A stretch of 6,743 nucleotides of DNA from an uncultured Collinsella sp. (GTDB taxonomy: Bacteria > Actinomycetota > Coriobacteriia > Coriobacteriales > Coriobacteriaceae), in the NCBI GenBank assembly GCA_902494685.1, contig CABUUE010000084.1, positions 1 to 6,743 on the forward strand. Reading direction: 5' to 3'. The position numbers and the translations under genes are program-made. The notes beneath the pieces were generated by a model. That model was not told the DNA's origin, ran no database searches, and worked only from the letters and a program-made list of their open reading frames with translations. Shown piece by piece: positions 1-6,379 of this stretch. Each line of letters begins with the position of its first letter. The stretch's first letter is position 1.

Positions 1-899
1 AGGGCGTGGTCGTCATGGCCGTCGCACCGTTCTTCTCCGGTCTCGGCCGCGTGATCCGCGCCAAGATGCACAACCGTCGCGGCCCCAGCATCATGCAGGA
101 CTACCGCGACCTGGCCAAGCTCTTTGCGCGCCCCGAGTCCCAGAGCGAGGATGCGAGCTTTGCGCTGCGCATTATGCCGCCGCTGTTCTTCGCCGTCGCC
201 TTTATGCTCGCGATGGGTCTGCCGCTCTTTACGGCACAAAGCCCCATCCCGGTCTTTGGTGACGCCATCACCATCATGTACAGCCTGGCGCTCGCCCGCT
301 TCTTCTTCGCCCTCTGCGGTGTGGATTCGTCCAACGCCTACGCCGGTATCGGCGGCGTCCGCGAGCTGCTCATGAGCGTGCTCATCGAGCCGTCCATGCT
401 GCTGGCGCTGTTTGCCGCCGCCCTGGTGTGCGGCTCCACCGACATCGCCACCATGGGCCAGCACATCATGACGGGCGCCATTGACGCACCGGTCGCCGTG
501 ATCCTTGCCGGCATCGCTTTTGCGATTGCCTGCTACATGGAACTCGGCAAGCTGCCGTTTGACCAGGCCGAGGCCGAGCAGGAGCTTCAGGAAGGTCCGC
601 TCGCCGAGCTTTCCGGCCCGTCGCTCGCCATGGCCAAGCTTGCCATGTCCATGAAACAGGTCCTGGTCGTCGCCTGGTTCTGCGCGATCTTCATCCCTTG
701 GGGCGAGCCCGCGACTGTGGGCGCCGCCGCCGTTCTGGGTGCAGTCATCTTCCTGGTGAAGTGCCTTATCGACTTTGTCGTATGCGGCGTGATCGAGAAC
801 TCCTGCTCGCGCTCGCGTTTTAAGGTACTCGGTAATCAGACCTGGGCCGTCGTGGGCATCGCCGTTCTGGCGTTTGTCTTCGTGGTCGTTGGCGTGTAG
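1..899 (+). CDS. hyfC: Hydrogenase-4 membrane subunit HyfC (NuoH/HycD-like), 5' partial
   Basis: This is the membrane anchor that joins the hydrogenase soluble arm to the proton-pumping arm, equivalent to complex I NuoH and to E. coli HycD/HyfC. The frame is already open at the left edge (first whole codon at base 3). A GTG at base 6 could be read as a start, but it would cut into the first membrane helix, and by comparison with HycD (about 307 aa) roughly 10-15 residues are missing, so the true start lies upstream. Numbering from the codon at base 6, about 297 residues are visible. The HNRRGPSIMQDYRD loop (22-35) is the family hallmark. The ARFFFALCGVD segment (97-107) follows, then the acidic loop ELGKLPFDQAEAEQELQEGP (179-198), the conserved cytoplasmic loop of NuoH/HycD proteins. 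Helices are spread along the whole length (about eight expected). It ends at a TAG that overlaps the ribosome-binding site of the next gene. The HycD-type loop makes a hydrogenase more likely than a respiratory complex I. Confidence 0.9.
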   Translation, partial: GVVVMAVAPFFSGLGRVIRAKMHNRRGPSIMQDYRDLAKLFARPESQSEDASFALRIMPPLFFAVAFMLAMGLPLFTAQSPIPVFGDAITIMYSLALARFFFALCGVDSSNAYAGIGGVRELLMSVLIEPSMLLALFAAALVCGSTDIATMGQHIMTGAIDAPVAVILAGIAFAIACYMELGKLPFDQAEAEQELQEGPLAELSGPSLAMAKLAMSMKQVLVVAWFCAIFIPWGEPATVGAAAVLGAVIFLVKCLIDFVVCGVIENSCSRSRFKVLGNQTWAVVGIAVLAFVFVVVGV

Positions 900-909
900 G
901 AGAAGGGAG
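898..909 (+). promoter_or_regulatory. Ribosome-binding site for hyfD
   Basis: AGGAG at 898-902 overlaps the hyfC stop codon, and AAGGGAG at 903-909 lies 5 nt before the ATG at 915. The two purine runs are alternative Shine-Dalgarno matches; the second has the more usual spacing. Their overlap with the upstream stop suggests coupling of hyfC and hyfD translation. Confidence 0.65.
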
Positions 910-914
910 AAACA

Positions 915-2372
915 ATGTCATTTGCAGTCAGTCTGTCCCTTCTCGGCTTGGTCGCTATCGCGGCCCCGATGGTGGCCTCGGTGCTCGTCGCCCTGTTCCC
1001 CCGTCCGTACGCCAAGTGGTTCAGCGTTTTGGGTGCCGCCGTCTCGACGGTCTGCACCATTGCCCTCGCCGCGAATTTCGCTGGCGCCGGCATGCCCGAC
1101 ACGCAGGTCCCCCTGATCTCGTTTGGGCAGACCCTTGTCATGGGATTCACCTTCGATCGCATGAGCACGCTGCTCGCGCCCGCCTTTGTGGGTATCGGCC
1201 TGCTTGTCGTGATCTATTCGATTCCGTATATGAGCGAGAACAACCGTGAGCATCCCGACGCACCGCGTCGTCGCTTCTACGCGTACCTCGCGACCTTCAT
1301 CGGCGCCATGGCCGGCCTTGTGTACAGCTCGACCCTTTTGGGCCAGCTCGTGTTCTTTGAGATCACGGGTGCGTGCTCTTGGGGCCTCATTAGCTACTAC
1401 ATGTCGCCTACGGCCAAGAAGGCCGGCATGAAGGCCCTGATCATCACGCATATCGGTGCGCTCGGCCTGTATCTGGGCGCCGCTATCGTGTTTGCCCACA
1501 CCGGTACCTTCGCCATTACCGCGATTGCCGGCCTCGACGCCAAGCTCAAGGCTATCGTCCTTTTGCTCGTGCTGTTTGCGGCCTGGGCCAAGTCCGCACA
1601 GGTCCCCATGTACATGTGGCTGCCTTCGGCCATGGAGGCGCCGACGCCTGTTTCGGCCTACCTGCATGGTGCCTCGATGGTCAAGGTCGGCGTGTGCGTG
1701 TTCGCGCGCGCACTCGTCTCTGCCGGCGAGATTCCCGAGATCGTGGGCTGGGTCGCCATTATCGACGCCATGGTCACCATGCTCTTTGGTTTCCTTATGT
1801 ACCTGCCGCAAAAGGACATGAAGCGTCTGCTGGCCTTCTCCACGATCGCCCAGCTCTCCTATGTGTTCTTTGGTCTGGGCCTTTCGGTCTTTGGCAGCCA
1901 GCTTGCCTTTGATGGCGCCGTGTGCCACATCTTTAACCACGCTTTCGCCAAGACGCTGTTCTTCCTGATCGCCGGTTCGTTCTCCTTTACGCTCGGTACG
2001 CGTATGCTGCCCAAGCTTCGCGGCATCGTAAAGAAGTACCCGATCTCGGGCGTTGGCTTTGGTGTCGCGGCACTCGCCATTGCCGGCGTGCCGCCCATGA
2101 ACACGTTCTTCTCGAAGTTCCAGATCATCGCCGGCGGCTTTTCTGTGGGTGCCGGCAACGTCGCGATCCTGGTGCTCGTGTGCATTATGGTCGCCGAGAC
2201 CGTCGCCACCTTTGCCTGGTTCCTTAAGTGGATGGGCTATTGCCTGCCTGGCGAGCCGAGCGAAGAGGTCGCTGCGGGAGCCCCGTTTCCCCGCGCGATG
2301 GCGTTCGTGTTCATCGTGCTCATCATCATGGTTATCGTCAGCGGCCCGCTTTCGGCCAGCTGGATCGGTTAG
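915..2372 (+). CDS. hyfD: Hydrogenase-4 antiporter-like subunit HyfD
   Basis: A 485-residue polytopic membrane protein of the NuoL/NuoM/NuoN and MrpA/MrpD antiporter-like family, close in length to E. coli HyfD (479 aa). It would form one of the proton-channel modules of the membrane arm. Visible channel residues by family position are Glu149 in FFEITGACSWG (TM5), Lys226 in WAKSAQVP (TM7), His251 and Lys257 in SAYLHGASMVKVGV (TM8), the DMKRLLAFST motif (301-310 region, Lys303), His342 and Lys346 in FNHAFAKTLFF, and Lys401 in GVPPMNTFFSKF (TM12, lysine as in NuoL/NuoN). About 14 helices are expected. The segment VPMYMWLP (230-237) has Tyr where many relatives have His in PxHxWLP. It lacks the long C-terminal helix extension of NuoL/HyfB, which separates it from HyfB. 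The ATG start is supported by a well-placed ribosome-binding site and an immediately hydrophobic N-terminus. It lies between hyfC and hyfE, as in the E. coli hyf operon. The HyfD rather than MrpA/D call rests mainly on gene order and length. Confidence 0.88.
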   Translation: MSFAVSLSLLGLVAIAAPMVASVLVALFPRPYAKWFSVLGAAVSTVCTIALAANFAGAGMPDTQVPLISFGQTLVMGFTFDRMSTLLAPAFVGIGLLVVIYSIPYMSENNREHPDAPRRRFYAYLATFIGAMAGLVYSSTLLGQLVFFEITGACSWGLISYYMSPTAKKAGMKALIITHIGALGLYLGAAIVFAHTGTFAITAIAGLDAKLKAIVLLLVLFAAWAKSAQVPMYMWLPSAMEAPTPVSAYLHGASMVKVGVCVFARALVSAGEIPEIVGWVAIIDAMVTMLFGFLMYLPQKDMKRLLAFSTIAQLSYVFFGLGLSVFGSQLAFDGAVCHIFNHAFAKTLFFLIAGSFSFTLGTRMLPKLRGIVKKYPISGVGFGVAALAIAGVPPMNTFFSKFQIIAGGFSVGAGNVAILVLVCIMVAETVATFAWFLKWMGYCLPGEPSEEVAAGAPFPRAMAFVFIVLIIMVIVSGPLSASWIG

Positions 2373-2376
2373 GAGG
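2371..2376 (+). promoter_or_regulatory. Ribosome-binding site for hyfE
   Basis: A perfect AGGAGG lies 9 nt before the hyfE ATG and overlaps the hyfD TAG stop codon (2370-2372). It fixes the hyfE start and points to re-initiation by ribosomes finishing hyfD. Confidence 0.75.
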
Positions 2377-2385
2377 TAGAACGAC

Positions 2386-3039
2386 ATGGGTTATTCGATC
2401 GTCAACATCCTTGGCGGCCTTCTGATCGTCACGTCCACCATGGTGGTCGTCTCCAAGAACATCAAGCACGCCATCAGCTGGTATGCGGTGCAGTCGCTGG
2501 TGCTCGTGGGACTGCTCGCCACGCTCGGTGCCACTACCGGTGCGCAGGAGCTGCTTATGTGGGCTGGATCTGCCTTTATCACCAAGGTCGTCCTGGTCCC
2601 TTATATCCTTAACCGCGCATACAAGAAGATGGGCGAGCCGAGCGACGCATCGCTCAAGGCCGGCCTTAAGCCCGCGTGGGCCATTTGCATCATCGCCGTG
2701 GAGGTCGCGATCTGCTTTGCCGTCGTGACGCAGATCAGCCTGCCCACGGCCGAGGTCGCAACGCCTGCGCTCGCTATTAGCTTCGCTCACTTCTTTGTGG
2801 GCCTCACCTGCATCATCTCGCAGCGCAACATCATGAAGCAGATCTTTGGATACTGCCTCATGGAAAACGGCAGCCACGTGACGCTCGCGCTTTTGGCCCC
2901 CACCGCTCCCGAGATCATCGAGATCGGTATCGCCACCGACGCCATCTTTGCCGTCATCATCATGTCCATCGTCGTGCGTCGCATTTGGGACGACTCCCAC
3001 TCGCTCGATGCGCGCGACCTGTCCGAGCTGAGGGGGTAG
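2386..3039 (+). CDS. hyfE: Hydrogenase-4 membrane subunit HyfE (NuoK-like)
   Basis: A 217-residue membrane protein, essentially the length of E. coli HyfE (216 aa) and about twice that of NuoK. The C-terminal half is the NuoK-like part: QRNIMKQIFGYCLMENGSHV (146-165), then GIATDAIFAVII (181-192), and the charged tail ending DLSELRG (211-217), which resembles the NuoK C-terminus. The N-terminal half has two to three extra helices (roughly 7-23, 31-48, 56-75) not present in NuoK, which is typical of HyfE. Glu160 lies near the place of the NuoK TM2 glutamate, and Asp185 sits near that of the TM3 glutamate; both placements are by eye. It would sit between the HyfC anchor and the antiporter-like subunits and link redox events to ion movement. 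The ATG is chosen because a perfect ribosome-binding site precedes it and the protein has the expected full length. HycB-C-D formate hydrogenlyase-1 operons lack this subunit, so it marks the hydrogenase-4 form. Confidence 0.9.
   Translation: MGYSIVNILGGLLIVTSTMVVVSKNIKHAISWYAVQSLVLVGLLATLGATTGAQELLMWAGSAFITKVVLVPYILNRAYKKMGEPSDASLKAGLKPAWAICIIAVEVAICFAVVTQISLPTAEVATPALAISFAHFFVGLTCIISQRNIMKQIFGYCLMENGSHVTLALLAPTAPEIIEIGIATDAIFAVIIMSIVVRRIWDDSHSLDARDLSELRG
3030..3036 (+). promoter_or_regulatory. Ribosome-binding site for hyfF
   Basis: GAGGGGG, 6 nt before the ATG at 3043, lies wholly within the last codons of hyfE, just before its TAG. The overlap supports translational coupling. Confidence 0.65.
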
Positions 3040-3042
3040 TCC

Positions 3043-4602
3043 ATGGAAACGTTGATTCTCGCCCTGCTCGCGACCCCTTTGGTGTTCTCGCTGGTCATGG
3101 CGTTTTTGCCCAAGAACACGTCCTATAACGTGTTTGCCGGTCTCAACCTGGTCTCCGTCGCAGCCGTCCTGGTGCTGTCGATTGTGACGGCCGGTGACGT
3201 CCTTATGAGCGGCGACACCGCGAGCGCTCTTGGCCTGTGGTTCCACCTCGATTCGCTGGGCGCCATCTTTGTGCTGCTCATCGGCTTTATCGGTTTTCTT
3301 ACGGGGCTGTTCTCGCTGCCCTATGTAAAGGCCGATATCGAGGAGGGCTCCATGCCCGCCGAGCGCGCCAAGCAGTATTTTGCGCTGTTTAGCCTGTTTG
3401 TGTTCACTATGCTGCTCGCGTGCCTATCCAACAACATGATCCTCACGTGGGCCGCCGTGGAGGCGACCACGCTTTCCACCGTGTTCCTCGTGGGTATCTA
3501 CAAGAACAAGACGGCCCTCGAGGCTTCTTGGAAGTATGCGATGGTCTGCACCGCCGGCGTGGCCTTTGGCCTGTTCGGTACGCTGCTGATCTACGCCAAC
3601 GCCGCCGACGTGATTCCCAACGCCCACGAGGCCGCGTTCCTGTCGTGCGTGCTGCCGTATGCCGACCAGTTCGACCCGACGCTCATGCGCCTCGCCTTTG
3701 CGTTTATCGTGATCGGCTTTGGCACCAAGGCCGGCCTGTTCCCCATGCACACTTGGCTGCCCGATGCCCACTCCCAGGCCCCGAGCCCTGTCTCGGCCCT
3801 GCTCTCGGGCGTGCTGCTTAAGTGCGCCATGCTTGTGATCATGCGCTTCTACGGCTTTACCATCCAGGCCGTGGGCGCCGAGTATCCGCAACTTTTGCTG
3901 CTGATCGTCGGCACGCTGTCCATTTTGGTGGCGGCACTTTCGATGTTTCGCCAGGACGACCTCAAGCGCCGCTTTGCGTACTCGTCTGTGGAGAACGTTG
4001 GCGTTATCGCCCTGTGCCTGGGTATCGGTGGCCCGCTGGGTATCGCCGCGGCCCTGCTGCACTGCGTGTTCCACGGCTTTACCAAGACGCTTGCCTTCTG
4101 CGTGTCCGGCAACATCCAGCACGCCTTTGGCACGCGTAGCCTGGCCAAGATCCAGGGCGTCGTCGAGGTTGCTCCCGCAACCGCCGTTCTCGCCGTCCTG
4201 GCGCTGCTCGGTCTTGGTGCCTTCCCGCCCTTTGGCATGTTTATCTCCGAGTTCCTGACTTTTGTCGCCGGTGTTACCGCCGGTCCCATGTGGCTGGTCG
4301 TCGTGGTCGCCCTCGGCCTTACCGTGGCCATCTCTGCGCTCACCCGCATCGCACTCAAGTCGGTATTCGGCCATGCGCCCCAGGGTATGGGCAAGCATGA
4401 GGCCCCGGCGCTCATGCTTATCCCCGAAATCATCCTGGCTGTCATGATCTTGTGGTTTGGCATCGCCACCCCGTTGCCTCTCGTGCACGGTGTGGAGACC
4501 GCGACCGGCATCGTGCTCGAGCAGAGCACCGAGGAACTTCACGCGACGCCGATGTACCGCGCTGTGTTCGGTACCGAGACCGCTCAGAGCGAGGTGGAGT
4601 AA
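3043..4602 (+). CDS. hyfF: Hydrogenase-4 antiporter-like subunit HyfF
   Basis: A 519-residue membrane protein of the same antiporter-like family as HyfD but clearly a different subtype, close in length to E. coli HyfF (526 aa). Key residues by family position: Glu140 in WAAVEATTLST (TM5), Lys229 in GFGTKAGLFPMHTWLPDAHS (TM7, with the PMHTWLP His236 present), Lys260 in SALLSGVLLKCAM (TM8), Asp306/Lys308 in DDLKRRFAYSSVENVG, His340, His344 and Lys348 in LLHCVFHGFTKTLAF, and Glu403 in PPFGMFISEFL (TM12, glutamate as in NuoM rather than lysine). The VEATTLST, SQAPSPVSALLSG and SSVENVG wording is typical of the HyfF/HycC-side branch. About 13-14 helices are expected, followed by a short, fairly polar C-terminal tail (about 483-519). 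It would be a second ion channel of the membrane arm. The ATG lies 3 nt after hyfE stops and has a good ribosome-binding site. No frameshift or missing channel residue is seen. Confidence 0.88.
   Translation: METLILALLATPLVFSLVMAFLPKNTSYNVFAGLNLVSVAAVLVLSIVTAGDVLMSGDTASALGLWFHLDSLGAIFVLLIGFIGFLTGLFSLPYVKADIEEGSMPAERAKQYFALFSLFVFTMLLACLSNNMILTWAAVEATTLSTVFLVGIYKNKTALEASWKYAMVCTAGVAFGLFGTLLIYANAADVIPNAHEAAFLSCVLPYADQFDPTLMRLAFAFIVIGFGTKAGLFPMHTWLPDAHSQAPSPVSALLSGVLLKCAMLVIMRFYGFTIQAVGAEYPQLLLLIVGTLSILVAALSMFRQDDLKRRFAYSSVENVGVIALCLGIGGPLGIAAALLHCVFHGFTKTLAFCVSGNIQHAFGTRSLAKIQGVVEVAPATAVLAVLALLGLGAFPPFGMFISEFLTFVAGVTAGPMWLVVVVALGLTVAISALTRIALKSVFGHAPQGMGKHEAPALMLIPEIILAVMILWFGIATPLPLVHGVETATGIVLEQSTEELHATPMYRAVFGTETAQSEVE
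4591..4599 (+). promoter_or_regulatory. Ribosome-binding site for hyfG
   Basis: The purine stretch GAGGTGGAG, inside the last codons of hyfF, ends 6 nt before the ATG at 4606. It supports that start and coupling with hyfF, although glutamate codons alone could produce such a stretch. Confidence 0.55.
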
Positions 4603-4605
4603 CGA

Positions 4606-6378
4606 ATGATTGAAACTGAGAACAAGGTGTATGCCCGTCGCTGCGAGAGCCATGTCGAGGCCCTGCGCCGCGCCGTTCCGGGCTGCATCGAGAAGGTTGA
4701 GTGGCAGTGCGAGGACCAGCTGACGATTACCGTCAAGCAGGACAAGCTGCCCGAGGCCGTCCACTACCTGTACTACGAGCGCTACGGCTGGATTCCCGTG
4801 ATCATCGGCAACGATGAGCGCAGCCTGTGCGGCCGTTACGCCGTGTACTACGTCATCTCCATGGAGGGGGAGGACCCCGGCTGGGTGACCGTGCGCACCG
4901 AGGTCGATCCCGCTAAGATGACGTTCCCGTCCGTGACGCCGTTCGTCCCCGCCTGCGTGTGGGGCGAGCGCGAGCTGCGCGATATGTTCGGCCTGATTCC
5001 CGAGGGCCTGCCCGATCGTCGTCGCCTGGTGCTGCCCGACGATTGGCCCAGCGGCCTGTATCCGCTGCGCAAGGACTCCATGGACTACCGCTTCCGTCCC
5101 GCTCCCGCGAGCGACATGGAAAACTACGAGTTCTTGGCCGACACCAAGGGCAAGGAGACCACGCTCGTCCCCATGGGCCCGCTGCACATTACCTCCGACG
5201 AGCCTGGCCACTTTCGCTTGTTCGTTGAGGGCGAGACGATTGTCGACGCCGACTACCGTCTGTTCTACGTGCACCGCGGCATGGAGAAGGTTGCCGAGAC
5301 GCGCCTGAACTATGACGCTGTGACGTTCCTCGCCGACCGCATCTGCGGCATCTGCGGCTGCGCCCACTCGGTGGCCTATGCCGAGGCCGTCGAGCGCGCC
5401 CAGGGCATTCATGTCCCGCCGCGCGCCCAGTACATCCGTGCCATTATGCTTGAGGTCGAGCGCCTGCACTCGCATCTGCTCAACATTGGTCTAGCGTCGC
5501 ACTACACGGGCTTCGACTCCGGCTTCCAGCAGTTCTTCCGCGTCCGCGAGAAGTCCATGGACCTGGCCGAGAAGCTCTCCGGTCACCGCAAGACCTACGG
5601 CCTCAACGTGATCGGTGGCGTGCGTCGCGACATTTTGGCCGAGCAGAAGCTTTCCACGCTCACGACCATCCACCAGCTGCGCTCCGAGGTTCAAGAACTC
5701 GTCGACATGCTGCTCTCCACGCCCAACTTTATCGAGCGTACGAGCGGTATCGGCATTCTGGACCGCAAGATCGCTCGCGACTTCTCGCCGGTCGGCCCGC
5801 TCATGCGTGGCTCGGGCTATGCTCGTGACGTGCGCTTTGACCATCCCTTCGACGGCTACGCCGATCCGGACGTCCAAAAGATGCACGCCGCTACGGCTGA
5901 CACCTGCGATGCCTTCGGCCGTACCGCCGTTCGCATCCAGGAGGTCTACGATTCGATCGACATGATCGAGACCATGCTCGAGAACTGCCCGTCGGGCCCC
6001 ATCCTCACCACGGATTGGGAGTACACCCCGCACAAGTACGCCATCGGCGCCACCGAGGCGCCGCGCGGCGAGGACGTGCACTGGGCCATGCTCGGCAATA
6101 ACCAGAAGTGCTACCGCTGGCGCGCCAAGGCCGCTACGTACAGCAACTGGCCGGTCCTGCGCTACATGTTCCGCGGCAACACCGTGGGCGATGCGGCGCT
6201 GATCGTTGGCTCGCTCGACCCGTGCTACTCCTGCACCGACCGCGTGACGGTGACCGATGTCGCCGCCAAGCGCGACCACGTGCTCGACAAGGAGCAGTTC
6301 GAGAACGTCTGGCGCGACAAGTCGCCGCTCGCGGGCGAGGGCACCATGGCCGCTCCGCTCGATGAGGAGGCGCTCTAA
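4606..6378 (+). CDS. hyfG: [NiFe] hydrogenase large subunit HyfG (fused NuoC-NuoD, HycE-like), unprocessed precursor
   Basis: The 590-residue catalytic subunit, which carries the Ni-Fe(CN)2CO site for 2H+ + 2e- to H2. Residues about 1-165 form a NuoC (30 kDa subunit-like) domain, with WGERELRDMFGLIPEGLPDR (119-138) and the PLRKD end (153-157). A linker leads to the NuoD-like large-subunit domain from about residue 185. It shows GPLHITSDEPGHFRL (191-205), DADYRLFYVHRGMEK (214-228), the first nickel motif RICGICGCAHS (Cys247, Cys250), EVERLHSHLLN (283-293), TGFDSGFQQFFRVRE (301-315), EAPRGED (484-490) and the second nickel motif DPCYSCTDR (Cys540, Cys543). All four cysteine ligands are present, so it should be active. 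After Arg546 a 44-residue tail remains; the corresponding tail of E. coli HycE is removed by protease HycI after an arginine in the same motif. The wording is that of HycE/HyfG (group 4a) rather than Ech, Coo or Mbh enzymes, which usually encode the NuoC part separately. HycE and HyfG are hard to tell apart by motif; hyfG is chosen from the gene order. The ATG start gives an intact NuoC domain. Confidence 0.94.
   Translation: MIETENKVYARRCESHVEALRRAVPGCIEKVEWQCEDQLTITVKQDKLPEAVHYLYYERYGWIPVIIGNDERSLCGRYAVYYVISMEGEDPGWVTVRTEVDPAKMTFPSVTPFVPACVWGERELRDMFGLIPEGLPDRRRLVLPDDWPSGLYPLRKDSMDYRFRPAPASDMENYEFLADTKGKETTLVPMGPLHITSDEPGHFRLFVEGETIVDADYRLFYVHRGMEKVAETRLNYDAVTFLADRICGICGCAHSVAYAEAVERAQGIHVPPRAQYIRAIMLEVERLHSHLLNIGLASHYTGFDSGFQQFFRVREKSMDLAEKLSGHRKTYGLNVIGGVRRDILAEQKLSTLTTIHQLRSEVQELVDMLLSTPNFIERTSGIGILDRKIARDFSPVGPLMRGSGYARDVRFDHPFDGYADPDVQKMHAATADTCDAFGRTAVRIQEVYDSIDMIETMLENCPSGPILTTDWEYTPHKYAIGATEAPRGEDVHWAMLGNNQKCYRWRAKAATYSNWPVLRYMFRGNTVGDAALIVGSLDPCYSCTDRVTVTDVAAKRDHVLDKEQFENVWRDKSPLAGEGTMAAPLDEEAL
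6364..6370 (+). promoter_or_regulatory. Ribosome-binding site for hyfH
   Basis: GAGGAGG lies within the last codons of hyfG, 9 nt before the ATG at 6380. With only 1 nt between the hyfG stop and this start, the two genes are probably translated in a coupled way. Confidence 0.7.
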
Positions 6379-6379
6379 T

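Noticed and set aside
6..8. GTG at base 6 as the true start of the first gene
   Set aside because: It would remove part of the first membrane helix, there is no visible ribosome-binding site (only five bases precede it), and the frame is open to the edge. HycD relatives have about 10-15 more residues upstream.
918..2387. A 489-codon open frame on the - strand lying almost exactly over hyfD
   Set aside because: Its product is rich in Arg, His, Asp, Glu and Gly, with no recognisable domain or membrane pattern. It arises because G/C-rich third positions in hyfD avoid stop codons in the opposite frame. hyfD has clear family motifs.
2338..3246. A 302-codon - strand open frame over hyfE
   Set aside because: The product is strongly charged with no recognisable fold, and it is antisense to a gene with a clear HyfE C-terminal motif.
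3424..5475. A 683-codon open frame on the - strand, the longest in the window, crossing hyfF and hyfG
   Set aside because: It spans two well-supported genes and their junction, and its product is low-complexity (rich in His, Gly, Ala, Arg). No family motif is seen. It is a by-product of codon bias in GC-rich DNA.
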